Positions 16,107 to 24,589 of a stretch of DNA of 64,000 nucleotides are shown one piece after another (position 1 is the stretch's first letter; each line of letters starts with the position of its first letter). The notes under the pieces are model-generated. The model saw only the letters and a program-made list of their open reading frames with translations. It was not told the DNA's origin and ran no database searches. The DNA lies in the NCBI GenBank assembly GCA_963754125.1, contig CAVWEX010000007.1:124001-188000 (forward strand), in the 5' to 3' direction. The translations under genes and the position numbers were made by a program. Origin of the DNA: RPQJ01 sp963754125 (GTDB lineage Bacteria; Pseudomonadota; Gammaproteobacteria; Steroidobacterales; Steroidobacteraceae).

Positions 16107-16979
16107 TCAGCGATCCGCGGACACGCCGGCTCGGCGCGCGAATCCACGCAGCAGCTGCTCGACGGTCGCCGGACGCTCCTCGTGCGCGAGGTGCCCGAGC
16201 CCGGGCAGCTCGACGAGCTCGGCGGCCGGCACGCGCTCACGCACGCGACGTCCCTCGGATGGCGGCACCGTGCCGTCGCGCAGGCCGACGACGAGCAGCA
16301 GGGGCACGGCGAGCGCGGGCAGCTCGACCTCGAGCGCGGCGAGATCCCAGCGCGCCATCATGGCGAGCACGCCCGCGACGTGCGCGGGATCGCGCACCAG
16401 CCGCGCGTAGAAGTCGACGCCCGCGGCGTCGAGACGTGAACCGGTGCTCGCCACCAGCCGCTCGACCGCGGTGCGATCGCCCGCCCGCCAGGCGAACAGG
16501 CGCGGCAGCGGGCTCGCGGCCAGCAGCCGCGCGAGCGGCGAGAACACGGCACGGGGCAGCCCGGGCAGCTCGAGAAGCGCCCCGTTGAGGCTCACGAGCC
16601 CGCGCGGTGAAATGGCACTGTCGAGGCACATGCGCGCCAGGATCGCCGCGCCGGCGGAGTGGCCGACGGCCAGCGCGGGTTCGACGTCGAGCGCCTCGAG
16701 CAGCGCGCGCAAGCCGCCCGCCATGCCCGGCAGGGTCATCAGCGTATCGTCGGCAGGACGCGCTGTGCCGCCGTGGGCCGGCAGATCGGGCGCGACGACC
16801 GTGTAGTGCCGCGCGAGCAGCGGCGCGAGATCGCGCCAGGTATGTGTCGATGCGCCCGTGCCGTGCACGAGCAGCACGGCCGGTCCGCGGCCCAGGCACT
16901 GCACGTGCCAGCGCAGGCCGCCTGCCGTCAGGAAGCGGCTGTGCTCGCGCAGCGGCCAGTCGTCAGGCAGCGCCCGCAC
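16107..16979 (-). CDS. bchO: BchO, alpha/beta hydrolase of the magnesium chelatase operon
   Basis: BchO is an alpha/beta-hydrolase encoded with magnesium chelatase subunits in purple bacteria; its exact role in chelation is not established. The 290-residue protein has VLLVHGTGASTHTWRDL as oxyanion region, VVAPDLPAHGGTARP, and the nucleophile elbow GHSAGAAI near residue 110. The catalytic His is near the C-terminus (LPGLGHLAHEERP). The start is GTG at 16979, with GAGGG seven bases upstream and a 17-base overlap with bchD. Longer in-frame extension into bchD is not conserved. Confidence 0.9.
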   Translation of the reverse strand: MRALPDDWPLREHSRFLTAGGLRWHVQCLGRGPAVLLVHGTGASTHTWRDLAPLLARHYTVVAPDLPAHGGTARPADDTLMTLPGMAGGLRALLEALDVEPALAVGHSAGAAILARMCLDSAISPRGLVSLNGALLELPGLPRAVFSPLARLLAASPLPRLFAWRAGDRTAVERLVASTGSRLDAAGVDFYARLVRDPAHVAGVLAMMARWDLAALEVELPALAVPLLLVVGLRDGTVPPSEGRRVRERVPAAELVELPGLGHLAHEERPATVEQLLRGFARRAGVSADR

Positions 16980-18744
16980 GCCGACCCTCTGCGACGCCAC
17001 TCGCCACCGCGCGCGACACAGCGGCGGCATCGGCCCGGGGCAGCGGCAGGTAGCGCGCCTGCATCGCTTCGGCGAGGCGCTGCGCCAGCGGACCCGGGCG
17101 CGGCGAAGTGTCCACGACCACGGCATCCGCACCGGCCTCGCGCAGCCGCACCGCGGCCGACTCGGCGTCCGCCAACGCCTGCGGCCGTCCGTGGCTGCCA
17201 TCGCGCGCCACGTTGGCGGCACCGTCACTCAGGAACACCAGGAACGGCGTCTCGCCGCGGCGCCGCACGGCGTCGGCGAGCGCGGCCGCCGCATCGATGC
17301 CGGCGGCGAGCGGCGTACCCCCGCCGCCCGGCAGGCTCGCGAGGCAACGCTTGGCACGCGCCAGCGAACGCGTCGGCGGCAACAGGAGTTCCGCGCCGCG
17401 ACCGCGGAACGCGATCAGCGCCACGCGGTCACGCCGCACGTAGCAGTCGGCGAGCAGCAACTCCACCGCACCCTTCGCCTCGCCGAGGCGATGCAGGGCC
17501 GTCGAGCCCGAGGCGTCCACCACGAACACCGTGGTGGTCGGCCGGCGCTGGCGAAAGCGCGTGACGCGAAAGTCGTCCTGGCGCACTTCGATGCGCGACG
17601 GGCGCGAGGGAAACGCGTCGGCCGTCGTGCGCCGACGCAGCAGCTGCCACGGCGCCGCAGCGCGCAGCGTCGCGACGAGATTGAGTCGGTCGCCCGCACG
17701 CGGATCGCCACGCCGCACGCCGGCCGGCCGGCCGCGCAGCCGCGACTGCTGCGGCGCGCCGCCGCGGCCGCTGCCGTGCGGCGCCCGGCCCCGCAGCGCC
17801 GCCGCGCGCAGGCGCGCCAGCACGCCGGGCGGCAGCACGGCCTCGACCGACTCGATGACGCGATCTTCGAGCGTGGTCTGCTCGGTCGGGGCCGGCATCT
17901 CCTCGGCTGAATCCTCGGGCGGCGGCTCCTGCGCCTGCTCAGGCGGCAGCTCGGCGGCGGGCAAGCGCGTCGCACGGTGGGCGAACACGAGCCGGCCAGC
18001 GAGCGCGGCATCCTCGGGCGCCGCGGCAGGGCGACCCGCCAGTGCCGCGATCGCACGCGTCGCGCGCACCGCGAACAGCACGGGTCGGATCGAGAAGATG
18101 CCGAGCGCGTCGGCCGCCGCGGCCAGGCCGGCGACGACATCGTCGGGAATGGTCACCGTCGCGAGGCGGCCGCGCGCCGTGGCGACGGCCCCGGCGTCGC
18201 AGGCTGCGCCTTTCGTATCGCCCACGCGCAGGACCGCGAGGTTCACGCCGAATGCCAGCCGCTCGGCCAGGACGGCGGGCGTCACCTCCTCCGCCTCTTC
18301 GCCCTCGTCGAGCGCCACGACGCCGATGCGCGTTGCGTGGCGCAACGCGAGGCCGTCACGCTCGATCACCACCTCGCCGGTGTCGAGCACCGCGGCGAGT
18401 CGTGCCGCCGTGCCGGCGGGCATGCGCTCCGCCATCACCGCCACGACCAGGCCGCCGTCGGCCTCGGCGAGCAGGCCGCGTTCGGCCACCGGCCGACCCG
18501 CGCTCAGCGTGGCCGCAAGGTCGAGGCCGCCGAGCAGGCGGCCGTCGGTGGCATGCGTGGGTAGCCGCCGCATCGGCGCGCCGGCAGGTAGAAGCTCGCG
18601 CAGCAGTGCGAGCCAGCGGTCGCGCACCGGGCCGGCGGCCGAGCGCAGCACCGCGCCGCCGAGGCCCACGGGATCGAGCGCGAGGCAGGCGGCCGCCCGC
18701 GTGGCGTCCGACCACGCATCCGCGCGGCCCCCCTCCACGCTCAT
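16963..18744 (-). CDS. bchD: Magnesium chelatase subunit D
   Basis: BchD forms the AAA+ platform with BchI that drives Mg2+ insertion into protoporphyrin IX by BchH. The 593-residue protein has a degenerate AAA+ N-terminal half (about 1-255). An acidic, Pro-rich linker with EQAQEPPPEDSAEEM follows, and then a C-terminal von Willebrand A domain. That domain keeps the metal site VVDASGSTALHRLGEAKGA near residue 405 and IAFRGRGAELLLPPTRS. Its ATG overlaps the bchI stop as ATGA. No bchH lies in the window. Confidence 0.94.
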   Translation of the reverse strand: MSVEGGRADAWSDATRAAACLALDPVGLGGAVLRSAAGPVRDRWLALLRELLPAGAPMRRLPTHATDGRLLGGLDLAATLSAGRPVAERGLLAEADGGLVVAVMAERMPAGTAARLAAVLDTGEVVIERDGLALRHATRIGVVALDEGEEAEEVTPAVLAERLAFGVNLAVLRVGDTKGAACDAGAVATARGRLATVTIPDDVVAGLAAAADALGIFSIRPVLFAVRATRAIAALAGRPAAAPEDAALAGRLVFAHRATRLPAAELPPEQAQEPPPEDSAEEMPAPTEQTTLEDRVIESVEAVLPPGVLARLRAAALRGRAPHGSGRGGAPQQSRLRGRPAGVRRGDPRAGDRLNLVATLRAAAPWQLLRRRTTADAFPSRPSRIEVRQDDFRVTRFRQRRPTTTVFVVDASGSTALHRLGEAKGAVELLLADCYVRRDRVALIAFRGRGAELLLPPTRSLARAKRCLASLPGGGGTPLAAGIDAAAALADAVRRRGETPFLVFLSDGAANVARDGSHGRPQALADAESAAVRLREAGADAVVVDTSPRPGPLAQRLAEAMQARYLPLPRADAAAVSRAVASGVAEGRRAGAA

Positions 18745-19763
18745 GCGCCGAACAGTTCGGCCAGCGCTCGCTCGACTCGGGTCGTCGAGCCGGCCTCGTC
18801 GAGCGGGTTGCGTCGCAGCCGGTGCCGCAGCGCGGCGGGCGCCACGCGGCGCAGCTGCTCGTCGCCCACTGCGGGGGCGCCCTCGAGTGCCGCGGCAGCT
18901 CGCGCCGCCCGCATCAGGGTGAGCTCGCCGCGCAGGCCGTCGGTGCCGAGCGCGATGCACAGGCGGGCGGCTTTCTCGAGCGTCCCGTCCGATACGACCA
19001 CCTTGTCGAGGCGGCGTCGCGCCGACGTGATCAGCCGGCGCAGGCGCTCCTCCTCGCGTTGCCACTTCTTCACGTAGGCATCCGGATCGCGCTCGAACTC
19101 GTCGCGCCGGCGCACGACATCGATGCGGGTCGCGAGCTCCTGCGGGGTACGCACCTCGACCGACAGCCCGAAGCGGTCGAGCAGCTGGGGGCGCAGCTCG
19201 CCTTCCTCCGGGTTGCCGCTACCGATCAGCACGAAGCGCGCGGGGTGTCGCACGCTCAGGCCCTCGCGCTCGACCACGTTCTCGCCGGAGGCGGCCACGT
19301 CGAGCAGCAGGTCCACGAGGTGGTCCTCGAGCAGGTTCACCTCGTCGATGTACAGGAAGCCACGGTGCGCTCGCGCCAGCAGGCCGGGCTCGAAGACCTT
19401 TTCGCCGTGCGCGAGTGCCCTCTCGAGGTCGAGGGCGCCCACGACCCGATCCTCGGTGGCGCCGAGCGGCAGGTCCACGACCGGCACGGGCGCGAGCCGG
19501 CTTTTGAGGGCGCCCTTGGCGCGCCGTGCCGCGCACTCATCGCACAGCTGCGACGCGTCGGGGTCGCAGCCGTAGCGGCAGGGCACCGCGACCCGCATCC
19601 TCGGCAGCAGCGCCGCCAGTGCGCGCACCGCCGTGGACTTGCCGGTGCCGCGATCGCCGAACACGAGCACGCCGCCGACGTTGGGATCCACCGCCGCGAT
19701 CAGCAGCGCGAGCTTCATCTCGTCCTGGCCGACGATCGCTGGGAAGGGGAACACCACCGGCAT
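18741..19763 (-). CDS. bchI: Magnesium chelatase subunit I (AAA+ ATPase)
   Basis: BchI is the ATP-hydrolysing motor of magnesium chelatase. The 340-residue protein opens PFPAIVGQDEMKLALLIAAV. Walker A is GDRGTGKST near residue 37, and the chelatase insert CRYGCDPDASQLCDEC follows. Walker B is FLYIDEVNLLEDH near 137, with sensor region IGSGNPEEGELRPQLLDRFG. It is the first gene of bchI-bchD-bchO. Its GAGG ribosome site, ten bases before the ATG, lies inside a long hairpin. Confidence 0.95.
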   Translation of the reverse strand: MPVVFPFPAIVGQDEMKLALLIAAVDPNVGGVLVFGDRGTGKSTAVRALAALLPRMRVAVPCRYGCDPDASQLCDECAARRAKGALKSRLAPVPVVDLPLGATEDRVVGALDLERALAHGEKVFEPGLLARAHRGFLYIDEVNLLEDHLVDLLLDVAASGENVVEREGLSVRHPARFVLIGSGNPEEGELRPQLLDRFGLSVEVRTPQELATRIDVVRRRDEFERDPDAYVKKWQREEERLRRLITSARRRLDKVVVSDGTLEKAARLCIALGTDGLRGELTLMRAARAAAALEGAPAVGDEQLRRVAPAALRHRLRRNPLDEAGSTTRVERALAELFGA

Positions 19764-19766
19764 GAA

Positions 19767-19810
19767 CGTGCTACCTCGGCAGCGCCGCGCTGCGCCGCGA
19801 GGTTAGCACG
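19767..19810 (-). promoter_or_regulatory. Long hairpin covering the bchI ribosome-binding site
   Basis: CGTGCTACCTCG (19767-19778) pairs with CGAGGTTAGCACG (19798-19810) apart from one bulged T. The loop can itself pair through GCAGCG and CGCTGC. On the bchI mRNA the GAGG ribosome site would be inside the right arm, four bases from the ATG at 19763. It could be a translational control element, or the transcription terminator of the gene ending at 19850, although no T tract follows. Confidence 0.45.
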
Positions 19811-19849
19811 AGGCGGGCGGGCGCCGAGACGGGCGCCCGGGCGGAGGCG

Positions 19850-20656
19850 TCAGAACGCGTGGCTCACCGACACGCCGGCACCCCAGTCCGGCGAGCTGTC
19901 GCTGAATCCCGCGATCAGGTAGCCGTGCACGCGCCAGTCATCGCCCATGCGCTGCGACAGGGTCGCCGACAGTTCCTGGATGTCGTCGCTGCCGGGCAGC
20001 GAGGCCTCGCGGAAGTCGTAGAACAATCCGAGGCGCGTGGCTGGCGCGACGGCGTACGTGCCACCAAGTGAGGCGAACAATGCGTTCTCGAGGTCCACGG
20101 CGTCCGGGTCGCCGCGCATCGTGTAGCCCAGCGTACCGATGGCCGTGAAGCGGTCGAAGAAGCGGAACAGGTCCGCCTGCAGCGTGAAGTCCGGCTCGCC
20201 CGTGCCGAGACCCTTGTCCACGTCGGCGGTGCCGAGCTTGACCTTGCCGGTCAGGTCGAGCGCAACGTCGCCGCTGCCCGAGGCGAACACGTCGTACACC
20301 GTCACGGAAGCGAGCACGTCGCCGATGCCGCTCTCGGTCACGGTGGGCCCCTCGCCGATGATCGGCTGGCCGTCCGGACCCTCGGTGTAGGTGCCCTCGG
20401 GCGCCCGCACGCTGAGGAAGGGCACCGTCAGCCGGAAGGACAGGCGCTGCGTTTCATACCTGCCGGTGACGGGAACGTACACCTCGTCCACCGACTCGTC
20501 GCCGCCGTACTCGCCGCTCGTATACTCGGCGCCCACTGCGAGGCTGAAGCCCGTATCCGCGGCCCCGGCCGAGCCCGGCGCCACGATCATTGCGAGTGCG
20601 CCCAGAAACACGCCCGGACACGCGCTCGCCAGATGCCCACTGTCGAAACGCCTCAT
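19850..20656 (-). CDS. Predicted outer-membrane beta-barrel protein
   Basis: This 268-residue protein has a signal peptide of about 33 residues ending GSAGAA and many alternating amphipathic segments. It ends in Phe (VSVSHAF), as outer-membrane barrels do. Segments such as GIGDVLASVTVYD and KVKLGTADVDKGLGTGEPDF resemble the transporter-like family grouped with phenol-degradation MetA proteins. The substrate is unknown. GAGGAG precedes the ATG. It lies upstream of bchI in the same direction, with a hairpin between, so it may or may not belong to the photosynthesis cluster. Confidence 0.65.
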   Translation of the reverse strand: MRRFDSGHLASACPGVFLGALAMIVAPGSAGAADTGFSLAVGAEYTSGEYGGDESVDEVYVPVTGRYETQRLSFRLTVPFLSVRAPEGTYTEGPDGQPIIGEGPTVTESGIGDVLASVTVYDVFASGSGDVALDLTGKVKLGTADVDKGLGTGEPDFTLQADLFRFFDRFTAIGTLGYTMRGDPDAVDLENALFASLGGTYAVAPATRLGLFYDFREASLPGSDDIQELSATLSQRMGDDWRVHGYLIAGFSDSSPDWGAGVSVSHAF

Positions 20657-20753
20657 GTCGCTCTCCTCGGAAGATGGAAACGTGACCGACGCGCCGCCCC
20701 GCGGCGTCGCGTCGGTTCACTCCTCGGCAGCTGGGCCGCCCGATCGTGTCACG

Positions 20754-21227
20754 TCACTTGTCCGTGACCTCGGCGGGAACGTTGCGCTCGCGCGAGCGCT
20801 GCTGCATCTGCTCGCGGTGCTTGGCTTCGAACGCGGCGCGCTCCTCGTCGGTCTGGAGTGCACCGGCCTGCTCGCGATACCGGTTGCGCTCCTGCTCCGT
20901 CATCAGGTTGCCGCCGTAGATGCCCTTGCCGGCACCCGCATGCAGCTGCGCCTGTTCGCGAGTCTGGGTCTGGGCCTGCGTGCCGTCGCCGGTCTGGGTC
21001 CGGTCACGCTCGCGCGTCTGAACGCGATCGCGATCCATGGTCTGGTCCTGGCCCATCGAACGCTCGGCCTGACGCTGCTGCTGGCCGGCCTGCTGTCCTC
21101 GGCCCTCCTGCTGCCCGGCCTGTTGGCCGCCGCGCTGCCCCTGCTGGGCCTGCTGGGCCTCGACGGCGAGCGACGTCACCGCGAGCGTCGCGGCGATGAT
21201 GGCTGTCAATGCGATTCGGGTCTTCAT
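20754..21227 (-). CDS. Secreted Gln-rich protein of unknown function
   Basis: This 157-residue protein has a signal peptide (MKTRIALTAIIAATLAV..., cleavage near VEAQQ). About 75 residues made almost wholly of Gln, Arg, Gly, Thr, Asp and Glu follow, in QQ, QTRE and DRD patterns. The C-terminal part GKGIYGGNLMTEQERNRYRE to VPAEVTDK looks like a short helical domain seen in small periplasmic proteins. GGAGGA precedes the ATG. No function is recognised. It is in the same direction as the barrel gene, 97 bases upstream of it. Confidence 0.6.
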   Translation of the reverse strand: MKTRIALTAIIAATLAVTSLAVEAQQAQQGQRGGQQAGQQEGRGQQAGQQQRQAERSMGQDQTMDRDRVQTRERDRTQTGDGTQAQTQTREQAQLHAGAGKGIYGGNLMTEQERNRYREQAGALQTDEERAAFEAKHREQMQQRSRERNVPAEVTDK

Positions 21228-21301
21228 GAAACGTCCTCCAGGTGCGGTGACTCATTCAGGAGAACGCGCCACCACGCCGAGAGGTTGACAGCCCAAGCTT
21301 A

Positions 21302-21322
21302 AGGGCGGCTTAGGAGCGCCCT
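21302..21322 (-). terminator. Possible terminator hairpin after the PLP decarboxylase
   Basis: AGGGCG and CGCCCT form a six-pair stem with a nine-base loop, 27 bases beyond the stop of the decarboxylase gene. On that strand it is followed by TTAAGCTTGG rather than a T run, so termination would be weak. Confidence 0.3.
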
Positions 21323-21348
21323 CGAGGGGTCCGAATCGAGAATCAGTC

Positions 21349-22761
21349 TCAGGTTGCGGGCGACACGAGCCGGCCGTGCACTGCGGCGGCCGCACGCAGG
21401 ATGGCGGCGAGGCTGCGCTCAACGTCCTCGTCGGTCGTCGCCCACGAGCACACGCTGATCCGCATGGCCGCGCGTCCCTGCCAGACAGTGCCGCCGCACC
21501 AGCAGGTGCCGTCGGCCTGCACCGCGGCGATGACCTGCTGCGTGGTCTCGGTCGCGCCGAACGACACCAGCACCTGGTTCAGCACCACGTCGTTGAGGAT
21601 CTCGAAGCCCGCTGCAGCGAGCCCTTCGGCGAACCGGCGCGCCTGGCGACAGTTACGCTCGAAGAGTTCCGCGAGGCCTGCACGGCCGAGCGAACGCAAC
21701 GCCGCCCAGACCTCGACACCGCGCGCGCGCCGCGACAGCTCGGGCGTGAAATCGGACGGACTGCGCTCCGCACCCGGCGACGGCAGGTACTCGGCGGTGA
21801 TGGCCATCGCCGCGGGCAGCGCGCCCGGCTCGCGGACGAAGGCGAGCCCCGAGTCGTAGGGCACGTTGAGCCACTTGTGCGCATCCGTCGCCCAGGAATC
21901 GGCGAGCGCGACGCCGCGCGCCAGCGGTGCGAGCCGCGGCGACGCCTGCGCCCACAGGCCGAAGGCGCCGTCCACGTGGACCCACGCGCCGGCGGCGCGC
22001 GCCGCGGTACAGATCAACTCGAATGGGTCGAACGCACCGGTGTTGATGTTGCCGGCCTGCAGGCAGACGATCGTCGGGCCCTCGACGTGCGGCACTTGGT
22101 CGGCGAGCACGCGACCCTGGCCGTCGACGGGCAGGCGCACGACGCGCCGACGTCCGAGACCGAGCAGGCCGAGCGCCTTGAGCAGCGTCGGGTGCGCTTC
22201 CTCGCCCACGATCACCGTCACCGGCGGTGCACCGAAGAGCCCGTCCGCCTCGACGTTCCAGCCGGCGCGCGTGAGCACCGCATGGCGCGCGGCCGCGAGC
22301 GCCGTGAAGTTCGCCATGGTGGCCCCGGTGACGAACGCGCCCTGCGCATCCGGCGGCAGGCCCAGCACGTCCACGAGCCAGCGCAGCGCCACGGCCTCGA
22401 TCCGCGCGACGCCCGGCGTGACGGGACCGAGCGCGGCGTTCTGGTCCCAGGCCGTCGCCAGCCAGTTGGCCGCGAGCGCCGCGGGCAGCGTGCCGCCGAT
22501 CACGAAGCCGAAGAAGCGCGGACCGGCCATCGCCATGGTGGCCGGCGAGATCAGTTCGTCGAGTTCGGCGACCACGGCGGCCGGGTCCAGCGGCGCGTCG
22601 TTCAGCGGCACCTCGAGGCTCGTGAGGTTGGCCACTGCCGTCGCCGAAGCCTGCACCGTGCGCTCGTCGAGGCCGGCGAGATAGCGCGCGCCGCGCCGGG
22701 CCGTCTCCTCGAGCAGGGCTTCCGTGGGTGAAGCCGCCGGGCCGTGCACGTCGCCTTTCAT
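21349..22761 (-). CDS. PLP-dependent group II amino-acid decarboxylase family protein
   Basis: This 470-residue fold-type I PLP enzyme resembles aromatic L-amino-acid/glutamate decarboxylases. It shows FVTGATMANFTALAAARHAV for cofactor phosphate binding, then VHVDGAFGLWA with the PLP-contacting Asp. SWATDAHKWLNVPYDSG carries the Schiff-base Lys. The substrate cannot be told from sequence. The stop is nine bases from the upstream end of the cysteine synthase-glutaredoxin gene, and both are in one direction with that gene first, suggesting an operon. A sulfur amino-acid related substrate is conceivable but unproven. Confidence 0.85.
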   Translation of the reverse strand: MKGDVHGPAASPTEALLEETARRGARYLAGLDERTVQASATAVANLTSLEVPLNDAPLDPAAVVAELDELISPATMAMAGPRFFGFVIGGTLPAALAANWLATAWDQNAALGPVTPGVARIEAVALRWLVDVLGLPPDAQGAFVTGATMANFTALAAARHAVLTRAGWNVEADGLFGAPPVTVIVGEEAHPTLLKALGLLGLGRRRVVRLPVDGQGRVLADQVPHVEGPTIVCLQAGNINTGAFDPFELICTAARAAGAWVHVDGAFGLWAQASPRLAPLARGVALADSWATDAHKWLNVPYDSGLAFVREPGALPAAMAITAEYLPSPGAERSPSDFTPELSRRARGVEVWAALRSLGRAGLAELFERNCRQARRFAEGLAAAGFEILNDVVLNQVLVSFGATETTQQVIAAVQADGTCWCGGTVWQGRAAMRISVCSWATTDEDVERSLAAILRAAAAVHGRLVSPAT

Positions 22762-22770
22762 CGCCTCTCC

Positions 22771-24258
22771 TCAGCGGGGCTGCAGCCAGCGGGGCAGGAA
22801 CGCATACGGGTCAACCTCCGCGGAGTGGTCGAAGTCCGTCTGTGTCGCCTCGAGCATGGCCTGCAAGCGGCCGTTTCGCCATGCGTCCAGTGTATCGGTG
22901 CATCCGCCCACGAACTCGCCCCCCACGAACAGCTGCGGAATGGTCTTCACGCCGGTGCGCGCGGCCAGCGCCGTGCGGATGCGTCCGCCGAGATCATCGC
23001 GCTGGAAGTCCACGGAATCGAGGTCGATCGAGCGGAACGGGATGCCGAGCCGTGCGAACAGGCGCCGCAGCGACCAGCAGAATTCGCACCACTCGAGTGC
23101 GAACAGCACCACGGGCTCACGGGCGTCGCCGATCGCGTCCGCGACGAACGCGGCGGCCGCGGCATCGACGGTCTCCGGGACAGACGGCTTCTCGGCGGGA
23201 GCCGGTGACGGTGCGGGTGCGTCGAAGCGATAGCCCGGCGTCGAGCGCGACAGCTCGATCTCGACCTCCGTCATCTCCGCAGGCACGTCCTCGAACAGCG
23301 GCGTGCTGAGGTAGCGCTCACCCGTGTCCGGAATCATGCACAGCACGTTGGCGCCCTCGGGCAGCCCGCGGCAGACTTCGAGCGCGCCGGCCAGGGTCGC
23401 TCCGCCCGAGATGCCCGCGAGGATCCCCTCTTCGGTCGCGAGCCGGCGCGCGAGGCGCAACGACTCGGCGCCGTTCACGGCCACGACGCGGTCGATGAAT
23501 CCCTGCCCGACCGCGTCCTCGGCGAGCTTCGGGATGAAGTCGGGCCCCCAGCCCTGCACCACGTGCGGTCGGAACGCCGGATGGCTCTCCGCGGGCGAGC
23601 CGTCCGCAGCCCGCGACTGTGCGATGCCACTGCCCAGCACCTGCGAGTTGTCGGGTTCGCAGACGACGATCCGCGTCTCGGGCCGCTCGGCACGCAGCAC
23701 CCGCGCCACGCCCTTGAGCGTCCCGCCACTGCCGTAGCCCGTCACCCAGGCGTCGAGCCGCGTGTCACGGAAGTCCTCGAGGATCTCGACGGCCGTCGTC
23801 CGGGAGTGAACGTCGGCGTTCGCCTCGTTCTCGAACTGCCGCACGAAGAACCAGCCGTGGCGCCCGGCGAGCTCCGCGGCCTTCGCGAGCATGCCACTGC
23901 CCTTCTGCGCCGCGGGCGTCAGCACGACGCGCGCGCCCAGGAACCGCATCAGGCGGCGCCGCTCGACGCTGAAGTTCTCCGCCATGGTCACGACCAGGGG
24001 ATAGCCCTTCGCCGCGCACACCATGGCGAGGCCGATGCCGGTGTTGCCGCTGGTGGCCTCGACCACGGTCTGGCCGGGTCGCAGGGCGCCGTCGCGCTCG
24101 GCGCGCTCGATCACACCGAGCGCGAGGCGGTCCTTGACCGAGCCCATGGGATTGAAGGCCTCGAGCTTGACGTAGAGGTTCACGTGCGCCGGCGCGATCC
24201 GGTTCAGGCGAACCACCGGCGTGCGGCCGATCGTGCCGAGGATGTTCGGGTGACGCAT
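22771..24258 (-). CDS. Cysteine synthase-glutaredoxin fusion protein
   Basis: Residues 1-310 are a fold-type II PLP enzyme of the CysK/CysM/cystathionine beta-synthase type. It starts MRHPNILGTIGRTPVVRLNR, with FNPMGSVKDR carrying the PLP Lys, TVVEATSGNTGIGLAMV, and the phosphate loop GYGSGGTLKGV. After a Pro/Ala linker (about 340-365), residues 375-495 form a glutaredoxin-like domain with active site EWCEFCWSLRR and the cis-Pro segment VKTIPQLFVGGEFVGG. The start at 24258 has GGAG upstream, and the longer open frame is non-conserved. A one-chain pairing of cysteine synthesis with thiol redox chemistry is plausible, as is redox control of the synthase. Confidence 0.9.
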   Translation of the reverse strand: MRHPNILGTIGRTPVVRLNRIAPAHVNLYVKLEAFNPMGSVKDRLALGVIERAERDGALRPGQTVVEATSGNTGIGLAMVCAAKGYPLVVTMAENFSVERRRLMRFLGARVVLTPAAQKGSGMLAKAAELAGRHGWFFVRQFENEANADVHSRTTAVEILEDFRDTRLDAWVTGYGSGGTLKGVARVLRAERPETRIVVCEPDNSQVLGSGIAQSRAADGSPAESHPAFRPHVVQGWGPDFIPKLAEDAVGQGFIDRVVAVNGAESLRLARRLATEEGILAGISGGATLAGALEVCRGLPEGANVLCMIPDTGERYLSTPLFEDVPAEMTEVEIELSRSTPGYRFDAPAPSPAPAEKPSVPETVDAAAAAFVADAIGDAREPVVLFALEWCEFCWSLRRLFARLGIPFRSIDLDSVDFQRDDLGGRIRTALAARTGVKTIPQLFVGGEFVGGCTDTLDAWRNGRLQAMLEATQTDFDHSAEVDPYAFLPRWLQPR

Positions 24259-24589
24259 GCGTGTCTCCTCCGTTTCCCGGCGATCACGAGTGCGATCGCG
24301 CTGGGCCAGTCTGGAGACTACGCGTATCCGACGGATGTCCCGGCCGCCTGGATTTGTATCCGTCTGTATCCGCCAGGGCCACCGATTCTCGAGGCCGACC
24401 GATTGATCCGACGAGGTTCGACCGTCTAACCCTAAACGCGCGCCCGGAACAGCCCGGGTGCCGTCGTTGCGGGGTCGGCGAAATGACAAGAAGACTCATT
24501 CCACTCATTTCAATGCCCCCCGGGTGTGCCGCACGGGAGACGGCGGCGCACGTCATTCACCGACCCGCTCCTGTCAGGGGGACCTCATC
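24259..24589. other. Intergenic region upstream of the nine-haem cytochrome gene
   Basis: This 331-base divergent region separates the cysteine synthase fusion from the cytochrome. It contains three copies of GTATCCG within about 50 bases (around 24324, 24356 and 24366). These could be operator half-sites, but no regulator is suggested. No complete riboswitch, including the c-di-GMP classes often found ahead of multihaem cytochromes, could be recognised by eye. No gene is seen. Confidence 0.3.

Noticed and set aside
13225..16410. 1061-codon plus-strand open frame across crtI and the DUF3422 gene
   Set aside because: It crosses several convincing genes in other frames and shows no recognisable domain; a high-GC shadow.
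24259..24589. c-di-GMP riboswitch ahead of the multihaem cytochrome
   Set aside because: Such elements are known upstream of multihaem genes, but the conserved core could not be found by eye on either strand.
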